A stretch of DNA of 64,000 bases from Xanthobacter aminoxidans (GCF_023571765.1 NZ_JAMJXC010000005.1:1-64000), one strand, 5' to 3'. Shown: positions 43,446 to 50,509, numbered from the stretch's first letter. Notes: a model not told the origin generated them from the letters alone. A program made the numbers and translations.

Positions 43446-43748
43446 TCACATGACGATCTTGAGGGGGGCCAGGCCGCGCATGTCCTGCGCGACCAGGCAT
43501 GTTTTCGCGACCATGCGGGCCTTGAAGGCTTCGGCCGCGGCGTCGAGCATTGCCTGGACAAGGTGGCGCGGGAAACGATCGCGCAGGGCTTTTTCCCAGC
43601 GGTCGCGCATGCCGGCCACGAGGTGCTCGAGATCCGCCGGCGTGGCAAGGGCGCCGGAGACACATTCATCGAGCGCAACCCCGACGGTGAGGAGGTCAGC
43701 GCGGGTCTTGCCAAGCTGCTCGCAGATCGTCTGTAGCCCTCGGTTCAT
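43446..43748 (-). CDS. Hypothetical protein, first gene after the putative origin
   Basis: A 100-residue helical protein beginning MNRGLQTICEQLGKTRADLL and containing HLVAGMRDRWEKALRDRFPR. GAGGG precedes the start at 43748. It opens the leftward capsid operon, so a promoter is expected in the repeat-rich region just upstream. No family is recognised. Confidence 0.6.
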   Translation of the reverse strand: MNRGLQTICEQLGKTRADLLTVGVALDECVSGALATPADLEHLVAGMRDRWEKALRDRFPRHLVQAMLDAAAEAFKARMVAKTCLVAQDMRGLAPLKIVM

Positions 43749-43928
43749 CGTAGGTGCCCTCGCGGCGCCGCCTGCATCGCAAACGTTTGATTTCGCTTAA
43801 TCAAAGGGCCGAAATCAAAACCCCTGCGCCTGATTATTTTTTTCGCGCATGACACCCTGTGCGGTAAGGCCCCCTTGGCCTGCCGAGGATCTAAACCCCC
43901 TACCCACCCCGCCGCGGCTCCACAGTCG

Positions 43929-43977
43929 GAGCCGGGCCACCTCGACCGAGCCGGGCCACCTCGACCGAGCCGGGCCA
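43929..43977. repeat. 19-bp tandem repeat
   Basis: The unit GAGCCGGGCCACCTCGACC occurs at 43929-43947 and 43948-43966 with a partial third copy to 43977. It adjoins the TTGCGAGGG repeat cluster. Confidence 0.75.
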
Positions 43978-43994
43978 ATCGGTGTTGCAAATCG

Positions 43995-44309
43995 GCAACC
44001 GAGCGTTGCGAGGGTGGAAAGACTCCAGTCAAAACCCTCGCATAAAGATAATGAACTTATATTTCAATGCATTGGCTATTGTATTGCGAGGGTTGCGAGG
44101 GTTGCGAGGGTCTATAGAGACGCATGAAAAATATAGCTCACCGCGCCCACTATTATCTTATGTACGCGTGCGAATAACCCTCGCAACCCTCGCGGGTCAA
44201 GCCTAAGCGCATGATGTAAAAAGTAAAAAGACGCGCGATAGTTTCAAGATAACCATCGCAAGACCCTCGCAACACTCGGTTGCAAATATGCCACAGCCCA
44301 TGGCGAGGG
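43995..44309. other. Putative replication origin with TTGCGAGGG iterons
   Basis: The 9-mer TTGCGAGGG or its complement CCCTCGCAA (or close variants) occurs about nine times: 44006, three in tandem at 44084-44110, inverted at 44034, 44178, 44187, 44253 and 44264, and once more at 44301. A 21-base inverted repeat (43995-44015 against 44263-44283, one mismatch) frames the cluster. AT-rich DNA lies at 44041-44083 and 44111-44170. Iterons plus AT-rich DNA beside a gene with a primase-type winged helix fit a theta origin like that of satellite P4. Confidence 0.55.
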
Positions 44310-44358
44310 TCTGTATTTCTGCCCCGATTGCGAATAGGGGGCTGCGGGGCGACGCGGA

Positions 44359-44931
44359 TCATACGGACACCGCGAGATCAATATACACGATGCGGCCGCC
44401 GATGAAGCACTTATCGAAGCCAAGCCGTCCAAACCGGGTGCGGAACTGGCCCATGCTAACCTCCGCCAGCCCCCGCGCGGCGCAGTAGCGCTGGAATGCC
44501 GGCCACAGGTTCGCCGCCGGCGTCATCGCGCCTGGGCGCGCTTCGACGCCATCCTTCGCAAACGCATGAACCGGATCGGGGCGGCCGTTCTGAAGCCGCG
44601 GGCTGGCTGACGTCTCGCCACCAGGTAGCCCCAGCAATTGCCATACCGCCCACGCGTGTTCCTTCCCCCCGAGCAAGCGAGCCTCACGGACCAACGACAC
44701 CGCGTGGCGAAAATCTTTGTGTCCCGGCAGCACAGGTGACCGTGGGAGTTCGCCTAACGCGAACAGGCTAGGCTGCTCCTGCGGCTGGTCTAGGCGCACC
44801 TGTTGAACCAACGGATTTGCGAGCTTGGGCGGACGCCCGCGCGACGGCTTTGTTCGAACCTGCGCTTTCGAGCGCCCCGTACTGGCTCTGCCCAGGCGCC
44901 GCCGGGGTTCGCTTGTGGGGTCTTGGTCCAT
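44359..44931 (-). CDS. Winged-helix replication-type protein (primase C-terminal-like)
   Basis: A 190-residue basic protein. The N-terminal 70 residues are disordered and Arg/Pro-rich; a middle helical part contains FRHAVSLVREARLLGGKEHAW. The end, WPAFQRYCAARGLAEVSMGQ followed by FGRLGFDKC and GRIVYIDLAV, resembles the winged helix at the C-terminus of P4-type phage primases, which binds the origin. No primase or helicase domain is present, so it may be an origin-binding remnant or a stand-alone initiator. It lies directly beside the iteron cluster. Confidence 0.5.
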   Translation of the reverse strand: MDQDPTSEPRRRLGRASTGRSKAQVRTKPSRGRPPKLANPLVQQVRLDQPQEQPSLFALGELPRSPVLPGHKDFRHAVSLVREARLLGGKEHAWAVWQLLGLPGGETSASPRLQNGRPDPVHAFAKDGVEARPGAMTPAANLWPAFQRYCAARGLAEVSMGQFRTRFGRLGFDKCFIGGRIVYIDLAVSV

Positions 44932-44946
44932 GGTCCGACGCCCCCC

Positions 44947-45219
44947 TTAAGAGTAGAGGGCGATGATGTTCGAGCAGGTGCTCGCCGGGGTCACGCGTCG
45001 CACGCGAATGCGAAGAAAGGTGCCGCTGGGGACGTTCTGGAACGTCACCACATGTTCGTCACCTTCGCCCTCACCAATGACAGACAATGCGCCCCCGATG
45101 CCGACATAAAGACCGTCGGGGACTTCATATAAGTCGCGGTCGGAGGGGGAAATTTCCTCGAAAGCACAGGGGTTCGTCGGCTGATTGCAGACGGGTGATT
45201 CAGAAACATCGAGTGTCAT
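44947..45219 (-). CDS. Small beta-rich protein resembling phage spike-base proteins
   Basis: A 90-residue protein. The part EISPSDRDLYEVPDGLYVGI, then HVVTFQNVPSGTFLRIRVRR and SNIIALYS, follows the pattern of small spike/head proteins of phages and gene transfer agents (SDTTxL...LYVGGAG...VTFxxVPAGTxLPIxVxxV...ATxIVALY). It would be displayed on the capsid. Start 45219 follows AAAGGG. Its place in the early operon, away from the capsid gene, is odd. Confidence 0.55.
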   Translation of the reverse strand: MTLDVSESPVCNQPTNPCAFEEISPSDRDLYEVPDGLYVGIGGALSVIGEGEGDEHVVTFQNVPSGTFLRIRVRRVTPASTCSNIIALYS

Positions 45220-45249
45220 CGATAAGCCCTTTCGCGAGTGCTTCAAAGA

Positions 45250-45531
45250 CTATGCGGCCGCAACGGTTTGGCTGGTGGAGCGGCGGGCGTTGCCGAGACG
45301 CTTGTTGATCCAGGCATCCAGATCGGACCGGGCGTAGACCACGCGCCGGCCGATACGGTGGAACGGAGGGCCGAAGCTCGTAACGCAGCGCCATCTCGCC
45401 AGCGTCGCAACAGCGACAGAGCAGCCCAGATGGTAGCCGAGGTAGGCGCTGGCCTCAGGCGCAGTTAGCCGCGCATTGGCGAAGAATGCCGGGAGGATGT
45501 CGGGGGCCGCAGCTGCATTTGCTTCAACCAT
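45250..45531 (-). CDS. AlpA/excisionase-like HTH protein
   Basis: A 93-residue DNA-binding protein with RLTAPEASAYLGYHLGCSVA and the C-terminal GPPFHRIGRRVVYARSDLDAW, the pattern of the MerR-like helix-turn-helix of excisionases and AlpA regulators. It would assist element excision with the integrase. GAGGGAG lies seven bases before the start at 45531, which overlaps the upstream repressor gene by eight bases. Confidence 0.82.
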   Translation of the reverse strand: MVEANAAAAPDILPAFFANARLTAPEASAYLGYHLGCSVAVATLARWRCVTSFGPPFHRIGRRVVYARSDLDAWINKRLGNARRSTSQTVAAA

Positions 45532-45727
45532 GATCGACTCCCTCAAGTTCGCCAGCAACGGATACTGTGGCGGGGTTAGGGACGGGCGCGACACGCTCCA
45601 TTCGTTCACGGACGGACCGAATGACTTCAGAATTAAGCGACGCTCCGTTCCTCATGGCTTCGGCGGCAATCCACGCCTTCAGGTTTGCCGGCAGCCGAAT
45701 ACGAAGCTGAGGATCTGTTCTCGCCAT
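45524..45727 (-). CDS. Arc-like ribbon-helix-helix repressor (leftward)
   Basis: A 67-residue protein beginning MARTDPQLRIRLPANLKAWI with ASLNSEVIRSVRERM, a clear Arc/MetJ-type ribbon-helix-helix. It heads the leftward early operon (repressor, excisionase-like, spike-like, winged helix). A paralogous repressor reads rightward at 45816. A 44-bp palindrome lies between them and is the likely shared operator. Confidence 0.8.
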   Translation of the reverse strand: MARTDPQLRIRLPANLKAWIAAEAMRNGASLNSEVIRSVRERMERVAPVPNPATVSVAGELEGVDHG

Positions 45728-45737
45728 TTTGCATCTC

Positions 45738-45781
45738 ATGACGCACAGTGCGCTATTCGTGAATAACGCACTGTGCGTCAT
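45738..45781. promoter_or_regulatory. 44-bp palindromic operator between two Arc-like genes
   Basis: The 15-base arm ATGACGCACAGTGCG (45738-45752) is repeated in perfect inverted form at 45767-45781; between them TATTC (45754-45758) pairs with GAATA (45761-45765). Twenty of 22 base pairs match. A further half-site TGTGCGTCAT lies at 45809-45818, overlapping the start of the rightward repressor gene. Confidence 0.8.
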
Positions 45782-45815
45782 TTCGGTCAAGCGAAAAGTG
45801 AGGCATATGTGCGTC

Positions 45816-46202
45816 ATGGCACGCAACGACCCACATTTCCGCCTCCGCCTCCCGGCGGATCTGAAAGAGAAGATCGAATTCTCTGCGAAGGAAAATAATC
45901 GCTCTTTGAATGCTGAGATTGTCTCTCGCCTTGATTATTCATTTAAGGCGGTTTCGGCGAAGCCGATAGCGGACCATCTGAGAAGTATTGGTGAAGCATA
46001 TAAGGTTATGTCGGTCGATTTATTGCAGGTAAATGCGTACATTAAAACTCTTGAGGACTATTTAGATATTGTTGACCCCGGTGGGCCGCGGCCGGCACAG
46101 CCAAAATCTGTCATGGGGGCCGATTTCTATAAAGAAATCAAAGAGAGTTTGGACGAGCGCGTGAAGCTTGTCGCCCGCCAAGGACCGAAAAATGATCCGT
46201 GA
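45816..46202 (+). CDS. Arc-like repressor with C-terminal extension (rightward)
   Basis: A 128-residue protein. The N-terminal ribbon-helix-helix (MARNDPHFRLRLPADLKEKI, then NRSLNAEIVSRLDYSF) is closely related to the leftward repressor. A helical extension of about 80 residues follows (DHLRSIGEAYKVMSVDLLQV). The start is set at 45816 by alignment with its paralog; 45807 is possible. AT-richer DNA in the extension suggests a different origin from the N-terminal part. The two repressors probably act as a genetic switch for early and late states. Confidence 0.75.
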   Translation: MARNDPHFRLRLPADLKEKIEFSAKENNRSLNAEIVSRLDYSFKAVSAKPIADHLRSIGEAYKVMSVDLLQVNAYIKTLEDYLDIVDPGGPRPAQPKSVMGADFYKEIKESLDERVKLVARQGPKNDP

Positions 46203-46410
46203 GCTTCAACGCGCTCGCAGGCGCCGTGACTTGGAGCGCATGAAGGCTAAGGCCCGCCGGGTCTATCCTGATGTGCCGCAGGCTCCCAAGTGGGCCGATC
46301 ACCTCGCCGTATGCTCTTGCGCTCTCTGCAGCCGTAGTCGCAAGTTCCTTGGTCCAACGGTGCAGGAGCGCCGCTGGAACTCTGCTTACACCGAACAAGC
46401 CGCCAAATAG
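46192..46410 (+). CDS. Small cysteine-containing protein
   Basis: A 72-residue basic protein with a Cys-rich segment (DHLAVCSCALCSRSRKFLGP) then TVQERRWN, similar to short proteins with CSCxxCxxPRK and QERR that are common in bacteria and phages. The cysteines suggest a metal site. The start at 46192 overlaps the upstream repressor stop and follows AAGGA. Function is unknown. Confidence 0.65.
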   Translation: MIRELQRARRRRDLERMKAKARRVYPDVPQAPKWADHLAVCSCALCSRSRKFLGPTVQERRWNSAYTEQAAK

Positions 46411-46415
46411 AAGGG

Positions 46416-46559
46416 TGTCGGTTTACCCGACATCCTCAATGCGGGGCATTCGTGTGACACGAATACCCGGCCAAGCCATCGCCCTAGGTATGGCCATCAT
46501 GGCCATACCTTGACTGCCTTTGGAGCAGGTCCACTAGGACGCTCTCCGTTGAAAAACGG
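46416..46559. terminator. Cluster of inverted repeats between convergent genes
   Basis: Four palindromes are packed between the small cysteine protein gene and the integrase gene: TGTCGG / CCGACA (46416-46432), ATTCGTGT-G-ACACGAAT (46448-46464), GGTATGGCCAT / ATGGCCATACC (about 46487-46509) and CCGTT / AACGG (46546-46559). The last lies next to the integrase stop. They probably end transcription from both sides; some may bind integration proteins. Confidence 0.6.
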
Positions 46560-46564
46560 CTCCA

Positions 46565-47815
46565 TCAGGCGCGTCTCGTCTCGCCCTTCCGCATGGCCAG
46601 GGCGATCTTCCTTGCGGTGGTGTCGGCGACCTTCTTGAGCGGGTCATCCCTCAAGTGCGCATATATCTCGGTCGTGCTCGCCTGCTTGTGCCCGAGCACC
46701 TTGCCGACCAGGTAGAGCGCCGCCCCGCCCGCCACGGCGAAAGAGGCGAACGAGTGCCGCAGATCATGCAGCCGAAGCTCCGGCATCCCGGCGGCATCCC
46801 GCACATCGCCCCACGCCTTCGATAGGCCCGCGATGTGCCCTTCATCGCCCCGCGTGGCGGGGAAGACGTATGGCTTGCCCTTCTGGCGCGTCACGCCCTT
46901 TAGGATCTCAATTGCCGGCTCTGGCAGGGGCGTGACCTTGGCCCCTGTCTTGCTGTCCGGAAAGCGGATCAACCCCCGCTTAAAGTCCACCCAGTCCCAT
47001 TGCAGGCTCTCGATTTCGCCGCGTCGGCAGCCCGTGAGCATCAGGAGCCGAATGCACGCTGCAAATGCGGGGTGGATCTTCATGCGCGCCTCGAGGTCAG
47101 CAATGGCCCCCGCCAGCTTCGCGACCTCCTCTTCCGAGAGGAAGCGTTCCATCTTCTCCTGCTTGAACAAGCGCACGCCCGCGGCAGGGTTGCTCGCGAT
47201 GATTCCCCGGCCAACGGCGAACGACAGCATCGCTCGCAGCGTCGCTGTGGCTCGGGCAGCGATGCCTTTGCCGCCGGTGACACGTGCCGCGCCGCGCGCC
47301 TTCGTCTTCGTCGTGCGCGCAGATTTCCCTTCGGCAACATCGGTCTGGAAGCGGGCGATGTCTGCCTTCGCCAGATCCTTCACGGCCCGCGCGCCGAGGA
47401 GCGGCTTGACGTGGGCGCGCAGGATGGCCGCGTCGGTGTCCCAACTCCGCTGCTTCTTGTTTGGCCGCTCGGACGGCCCCTCCTTCAGGTAAAGGTCGGC
47501 AAGTTCGCCCACGGTCGCCGCCGTGCGTGCCGCCTCCTTCACTGCCAGGGGATCGATGTCGTGAAGTGCCAACCCGCGTAAAGCCTCGCGCGCCTTCTCG
47601 CGGGCATCATCCACCGTCCAGGGCGACCCATGGCGCCCAATGGTGAGCCGGCGTGACCTGCCGCCCTGCGGCGTGCGATATTGCAGCACATACGATTTGG
47701 CACCGTTGGGGGTGATGCGCAGGCCGAAGCCCTTCACCTCCGAATCCCATATGAAGAACTGGGCTGCGGCTGGCTCCGCAGCGTCCACCATTCTCTTCGT
47801 CAAACGTGCTGACAT
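46565..47815 (-). CDS. int: Tyrosine site-specific recombinase (integrase)
   Basis: A 416-residue integrase with the N-terminal DUF4102-like arm-binding domain (EVKGFGLRITPNGAKSYVLQ, GRHGSPWTVDDAREKARE), a SAM-like core-binding domain and the catalytic domain. Catalytic residues are visible: Arg in MLTGCRRGEIESLQW, His-x-x-Arg in RLHDLRHSFASFAV, and the final GHKQASTTEIYAH with the nucleophilic Tyr. The start at 47815 follows GGAG. It lies 155 bases from attR and would recombine the 49-bp repeats in tRNA-Thr. Confidence 0.95.
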   Translation of the reverse strand: MSARLTKRMVDAAEPAAAQFFIWDSEVKGFGLRITPNGAKSYVLQYRTPQGGRSRRLTIGRHGSPWTVDDAREKAREALRGLALHDIDPLAVKEAARTAATVGELADLYLKEGPSERPNKKQRSWDTDAAILRAHVKPLLGARAVKDLAKADIARFQTDVAEGKSARTTKTKARGAARVTGGKGIAARATATLRAMLSFAVGRGIIASNPAAGVRLFKQEKMERFLSEEEVAKLAGAIADLEARMKIHPAFAACIRLLMLTGCRRGEIESLQWDWVDFKRGLIRFPDSKTGAKVTPLPEPAIEILKGVTRQKGKPYVFPATRGDEGHIAGLSKAWGDVRDAAGMPELRLHDLRHSFASFAVAGGAALYLVGKVLGHKQASTTEIYAHLRDDPLKKVADTTARKIALAMRKGETRRA

Positions 47816-47833
47816 GGCCTTCTCCGTAAGCGC

Positions 47834-47890
47834 CATGTAAGCACGAGGCAGCAATTTCAAGCAATGTCGAGCAATGAGCAGCAATCTCGA
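47834..47890. promoter_or_regulatory. Integrase promoter region with phased GCAAT repeats
   Basis: CATGTAAGC (47834-47842) matches the left-end site. GCAAT then occurs at 47851, 47861, 47871 and 47881, exactly 10 bases apart, so all copies face the same side of the helix. The block lies between the integrase start and attR, the expected place of arm-type binding sites and integrase control. Confidence 0.55.
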
Positions 47891-47970
47891 TATTCGATTA
47901 TCGTCATCAAAAATCAGTGGAAATCGCTGATTTGCAATCTCCATCAATCTCGGGCAAAGAGTAGCTGAAG

Positions 47971-48019
47971 GCATTCGTAATGCGTGGGTCGGGGGTTCGA
48001 ATCCCTTCCGCGGCACCAT
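47971..48019 (+). repeat. attR: right copy of the 49-bp tRNA-Thr repeat
   Basis: An exact copy of 32678-32726. It contains the anticodon loop and the whole 3' half of tRNA-Thr with CCA, but the 5' half is absent, so this is not a tRNA gene. It marks the right end of the element. Confidence 0.93.
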
Positions 48020-48132
48020 TCGACCATCTACTGACGTCGATCGGCGTCGAAAAATAGAACAAAATCAATCGGTGCCCGGCCCCGAGCGTTGCGGGGCGTC
48101 GATGGTCGTCTGTTGGCATCAATGCCCACACG

Positions 48133-49095
48133 ATGCCCCTGTCGGACGTTGCTGTCCGCGCTGCGAAGCCCCAGCCAAACCCTGTGAAACTGTCGGAGCG
48201 GGAGCACAAGGCGGTTCGGACGATCGCTAAGGTGACTTGACTGCTCAGCATCGCGCGCGCCGAGCTTGGGACGCGTCCGATCTCGGAAATCACAGCTGCC
48301 GAAGTGCTCAAAGTCCTGAAATCGGTCGACGAACGAGGAAATCACGAGACGGCAAAGCGCCTGCGCGCGACGATCGGCGGCGTCTTCCGATATGCCATTG
48401 CCACAACGCGCGCGGAGAATGATCCGACCTACGCTCTCAAGGGCGCCTTGACCGCGCCGATCGTGACGCATCGCGCTGCCATCACGGATCCGAAGGGGCT
48501 TGGCGCGTTGCTCCGGGCGATTGAAAGCTTCGATGGCCAGCCGACCACGCGCGCGGCTCTTCGGCTGATGCCGATCCTCTTTCCACGGCCAGGTGAACTG
48601 CGCATGGCGGAGTGGAGCGAATTCGATCTGGAGAAGGGAGAGTGGACGATCCTTGCATCTCGCATGAAGATGCGGCGGCCCCATCGCAGCCAACTTCCTC
48701 GACAGGCTATTGAAATCCTGCGCGAGCTGCACGCGATCACTGGTCGCGGTAAGCTCCCATTTCATTCCGTGCGGACCGTCCTTCGCCCGATCAGCGAGAA
48801 CTCCCTCAATGCCGCTCTTCGGCGCCTGGGCTACGCGAAGGACGAAGTCACGGCCCATGGCTTCCGCGCAACCGTCTCCACGCTGCTGAACGAGAGCAGC
48901 TTGCGGCACGCCGATGCCATGGAGTAGCAGCTCGCCCTCATCGAGGCTGACGATGTTCTACGAGCTAATGTGCGCGGCGAGCACTGGGATGAGCGCGTCC
49001 GGTTCCTCGCCGCATCCGGGACCTCGGCCGACGGCGGGCTCCTGGCCCTGATCCTGCTGACCTCCTCCGGGCCGCGGCGCCCTGTCCCGTCATGA
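48133..49095 (+). pseudogene. Decayed P4-type integrase
   Basis: One continuous frame begins MPLSDVAVRAAKPQPNPVKL, as in P4-type integrases, then jumps to the core-binding part (LLSIARAELGTRPISEITAA), showing an internal deletion of roughly 100 residues or more. It carries a TGA at 48238-48240 in place of the Trp codon expected there and a TAG at 48925-48927. The catalytic part is partly kept (FPRPGELRMAEWSEFDLEKG, AHGFRATVSTLLNESSL, RGEHWDERVRF). The N-terminus lies 113 bases from attR, where an integrase next to a tRNA would be, so it is left from an older element at the same site. Confidence 0.85.
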
Positions 49096-49953
49096 TGTGA
49101 CGTGGACGTCCACCGTCATGCCGCCGAAGGCATTGCTGCCGCCGATGAAGCTGCCCTGGACTGGGATGGCCTGGCGGATGTCGCGCACCACCGCGACCGG
49201 GATGAGATTGAACCCGCCCATGCTGCGATTGGTGGGATCGAACGGGATCCAGCCTGCTCCGGGCACGAACACTTCCGCCCATGCGTGGGTGGAGCCCATG
49301 CCCTGAGACCCCACGAAAGTTCCGGCCGGGTTGTAAAGATAGCCCGACACGATGCGCGCGCCGAAGCCGAGGCTGCGGACCGTCTCCACGAACAGCACCG
49401 CGAAATCGCGGCATGAGCCCCAGCCGCGATCGAGGGTTTCCGTCGGCGATTGCGTGCCCTCCTCGTCGCGGCTCTGATAGGAGATCTGCCGGGAAACGCC
49501 GGCGCTCAGATCCTTCAGCAGCGAGAGGGTGTCGGTGGAATTCCCCCGGACGAAACCCATCGCCCAGCTCCGCAACCGTCCGCTGGCATCAGGAAACTGG
49601 GGGACCGCCAGCGCGCCGAGATCAGTCCATTCGTCGGCGGAATAGCTGAACGGAAAGGACGTGGCAGTGCCCGCGATGGCGAACACCGGCCATGGCACGG
49701 CATCGAGCTGGAGTTCTGTCGTGCTCTCGATGACCAGTTGATCGCCGGACGTCGAGAAGGTCGCGGTGGCGACCGCGTTGCCGAAGACATCCTGAGCCCA
49801 GTCCACCGTTGCCGCGGGGGTCAGCAGCAGCTGGTTCGACGTCACCCGAAGGTCGCGGCTTTCCCGGGGGCGGAGCATCAGTCGATGCGGTCCGAAGGTC
49901 ACCGGCCGATGGAAGCGATAGGTGGTGGTGTGGCGGATCTGGAGAGGGATCAA
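49090..49953 (-). CDS. Transglutaminase-like protein
   Basis: A 287-residue protein with the bacterial transglutaminase-like N-terminal domain (IRHTTTYRFHRPVTFGPHRL) and a C-terminal papain-like core: Cys in RGWGSCRDFAVLFVE, His in GSTHAWAEVFVPG and Asp in WIPFDPTNRS. Such proteins may be peptidases or amide-transferring enzymes. No ATG lies where homology begins; TTG at 49953 with GGAG seven bases upstream is the likely start. Its 3' end overlaps the integrase pseudogene by six bases. Confidence 0.85.
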   Translation of the reverse strand: MIPLQIRHTTTYRFHRPVTFGPHRLMLRPRESRDLRVTSNQLLLTPAATVDWAQDVFGNAVATATFSTSGDQLVIESTTELQLDAVPWPVFAIAGTATSFPFSYSADEWTDLGALAVPQFPDASGRLRSWAMGFVRGNSTDTLSLLKDLSAGVSRQISYQSRDEEGTQSPTETLDRGWGSCRDFAVLFVETVRSLGFGARIVSGYLYNPAGTFVGSQGMGSTHAWAEVFVPGAGWIPFDPTNRSMGGFNLIPVAVVRDIRQAIPVQGSFIGGSNAFGGMTVDVHVTS

Positions 49954-50288
49954 GGGCGCTCCGTGGGGCTCTGCCGCGCTTGAGCGTCTGGCCAGGCTGC
50001 GCAAACAAAAGCGCACCTGGCGAGCCTGGGGTCAGGTCTGCTCAAAGGGGGCTGGGTCATCAGCTTAGCACATGGGCGGGCTACCGCCTTGTTGAATTGA
50101 TTGACGTATAAATAATGTTGCACACTCGCGAATATCGGAGCATAGTGATCTGGTCGATACAAAGCCTGATCAATTGGTTTTGCGCAGATTTGTATTTTGC
50201 GCCCATCCAGAAATTCTCGCCAGAAAATGCGATGTCGACGACTGGCCATGGGCCGGTGAGCTAATTATCGAAATTGAGAGGGTTTCCC
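49954..50288. other. AT-rich upstream region of the cold-shock gene
   Basis: About 335 bases with no gene. The middle (50090-50180) is AT-rich and holds a TATAAA (about 50108), so promoters for the divergent transglutaminase and cold-shock genes should lie here. The long leader ahead of the cold-shock start is typical of temperature-regulated csp mRNAs, though no defined structure is claimed. Confidence 0.45.
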
Positions 50289-50501
50289 ATGACTGAGGGA
50301 ACCGTGAAGTGGTTCAACGCCCAGAAGGGCTTTGGATTCATCGCTCCCGATGCGGGCGGCAATGACGCGTTCGTCCATATCAGCGCTGTCGAGCGCTCCG
50401 GCCTTGGCGAACTGCGCGAAGGCCAGAAGGTGGGCTTTGAGCTCGTCGCCGATCGCAAGAGCGGGAAGATGTCCGCGGACATGCTCAAGGATCTGAGCTG
50501 A
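50289..50501 (+). CDS. cspA: Cold-shock protein
   Basis: A 70-residue CspA-type RNA chaperone. RNP1 (KGFGFIAPD) and RNP2 (DAFVHISAV) are both intact and the start MTEGTVKWFNAQKG is typical. GAGAGGG precedes the start at 50289. It binds single-stranded RNA and aids translation under stress. Confidence 0.95.
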   Translation: MTEGTVKWFNAQKGFGFIAPDAGGNDAFVHISAVERSGLGELREGQKVGFELVADRKSGKMSADMLKDLS

Positions 50502-50509
50502 CCTGATGG

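Larger units (their letters stand above)
43749..44358. other. Repeat-rich non-coding region of the element
   Basis: About 610 bases without a supported gene. It holds a GC-rich 19-bp tandem repeat (43929-43977) and a cluster of TTGCGAGGG repeats with AT-rich stretches (43995-44309). The region is the best candidate for the replication origin of the element and for the promoter of the capsid operon. Confidence 0.6.
32727..48019. mobile_element. Integrated element at tRNA-Thr with capsid gene (phage satellite or reduced prophage)
   Basis: About 15.3 kb bounded by a perfect 49-bp direct repeat derived from tRNA-Thr. It encodes a tyrosine integrase, an excisionase-like HTH protein, two Arc-like repressors, a winged-helix protein next to iteron-like repeats, an HK97-type protease-capsid fusion, a LamG-like protein, a Rha antirepressor, a BrnT/BrnA toxin-antitoxin pair, and low-GC cargo. 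No terminase, portal, head-tail connector, tail or lysis gene is recognised. The content fits a phage satellite that makes its own capsid, or a strongly reduced prophage. The intact att repeats and integrase suggest it could still excise. Confidence 0.88.

Noticed and set aside
44006-44309. CRISPR array
   Set aside because: Units are only 9 bases, occur in both orientations and have irregular spacing. No cas genes are nearby.
47971-48019. A second tRNA-Thr gene
   Set aside because: Only the 3' half of the tRNA is present. The 5' acceptor strand and D-arm are missing, so it is an attachment site copy.
46565-48019. Integrase starting at 48019 with 68 extra residues
   Set aside because: That frame would read through the att site and has no ribosome site. 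The start at 47815 has GGAG at the right distance and fits the family.
48028-48909. Leftward 293-codon frame across the integrase remnant
   Set aside because: It is the complement of a recognisable, if broken, integrase and shows no protein family features.
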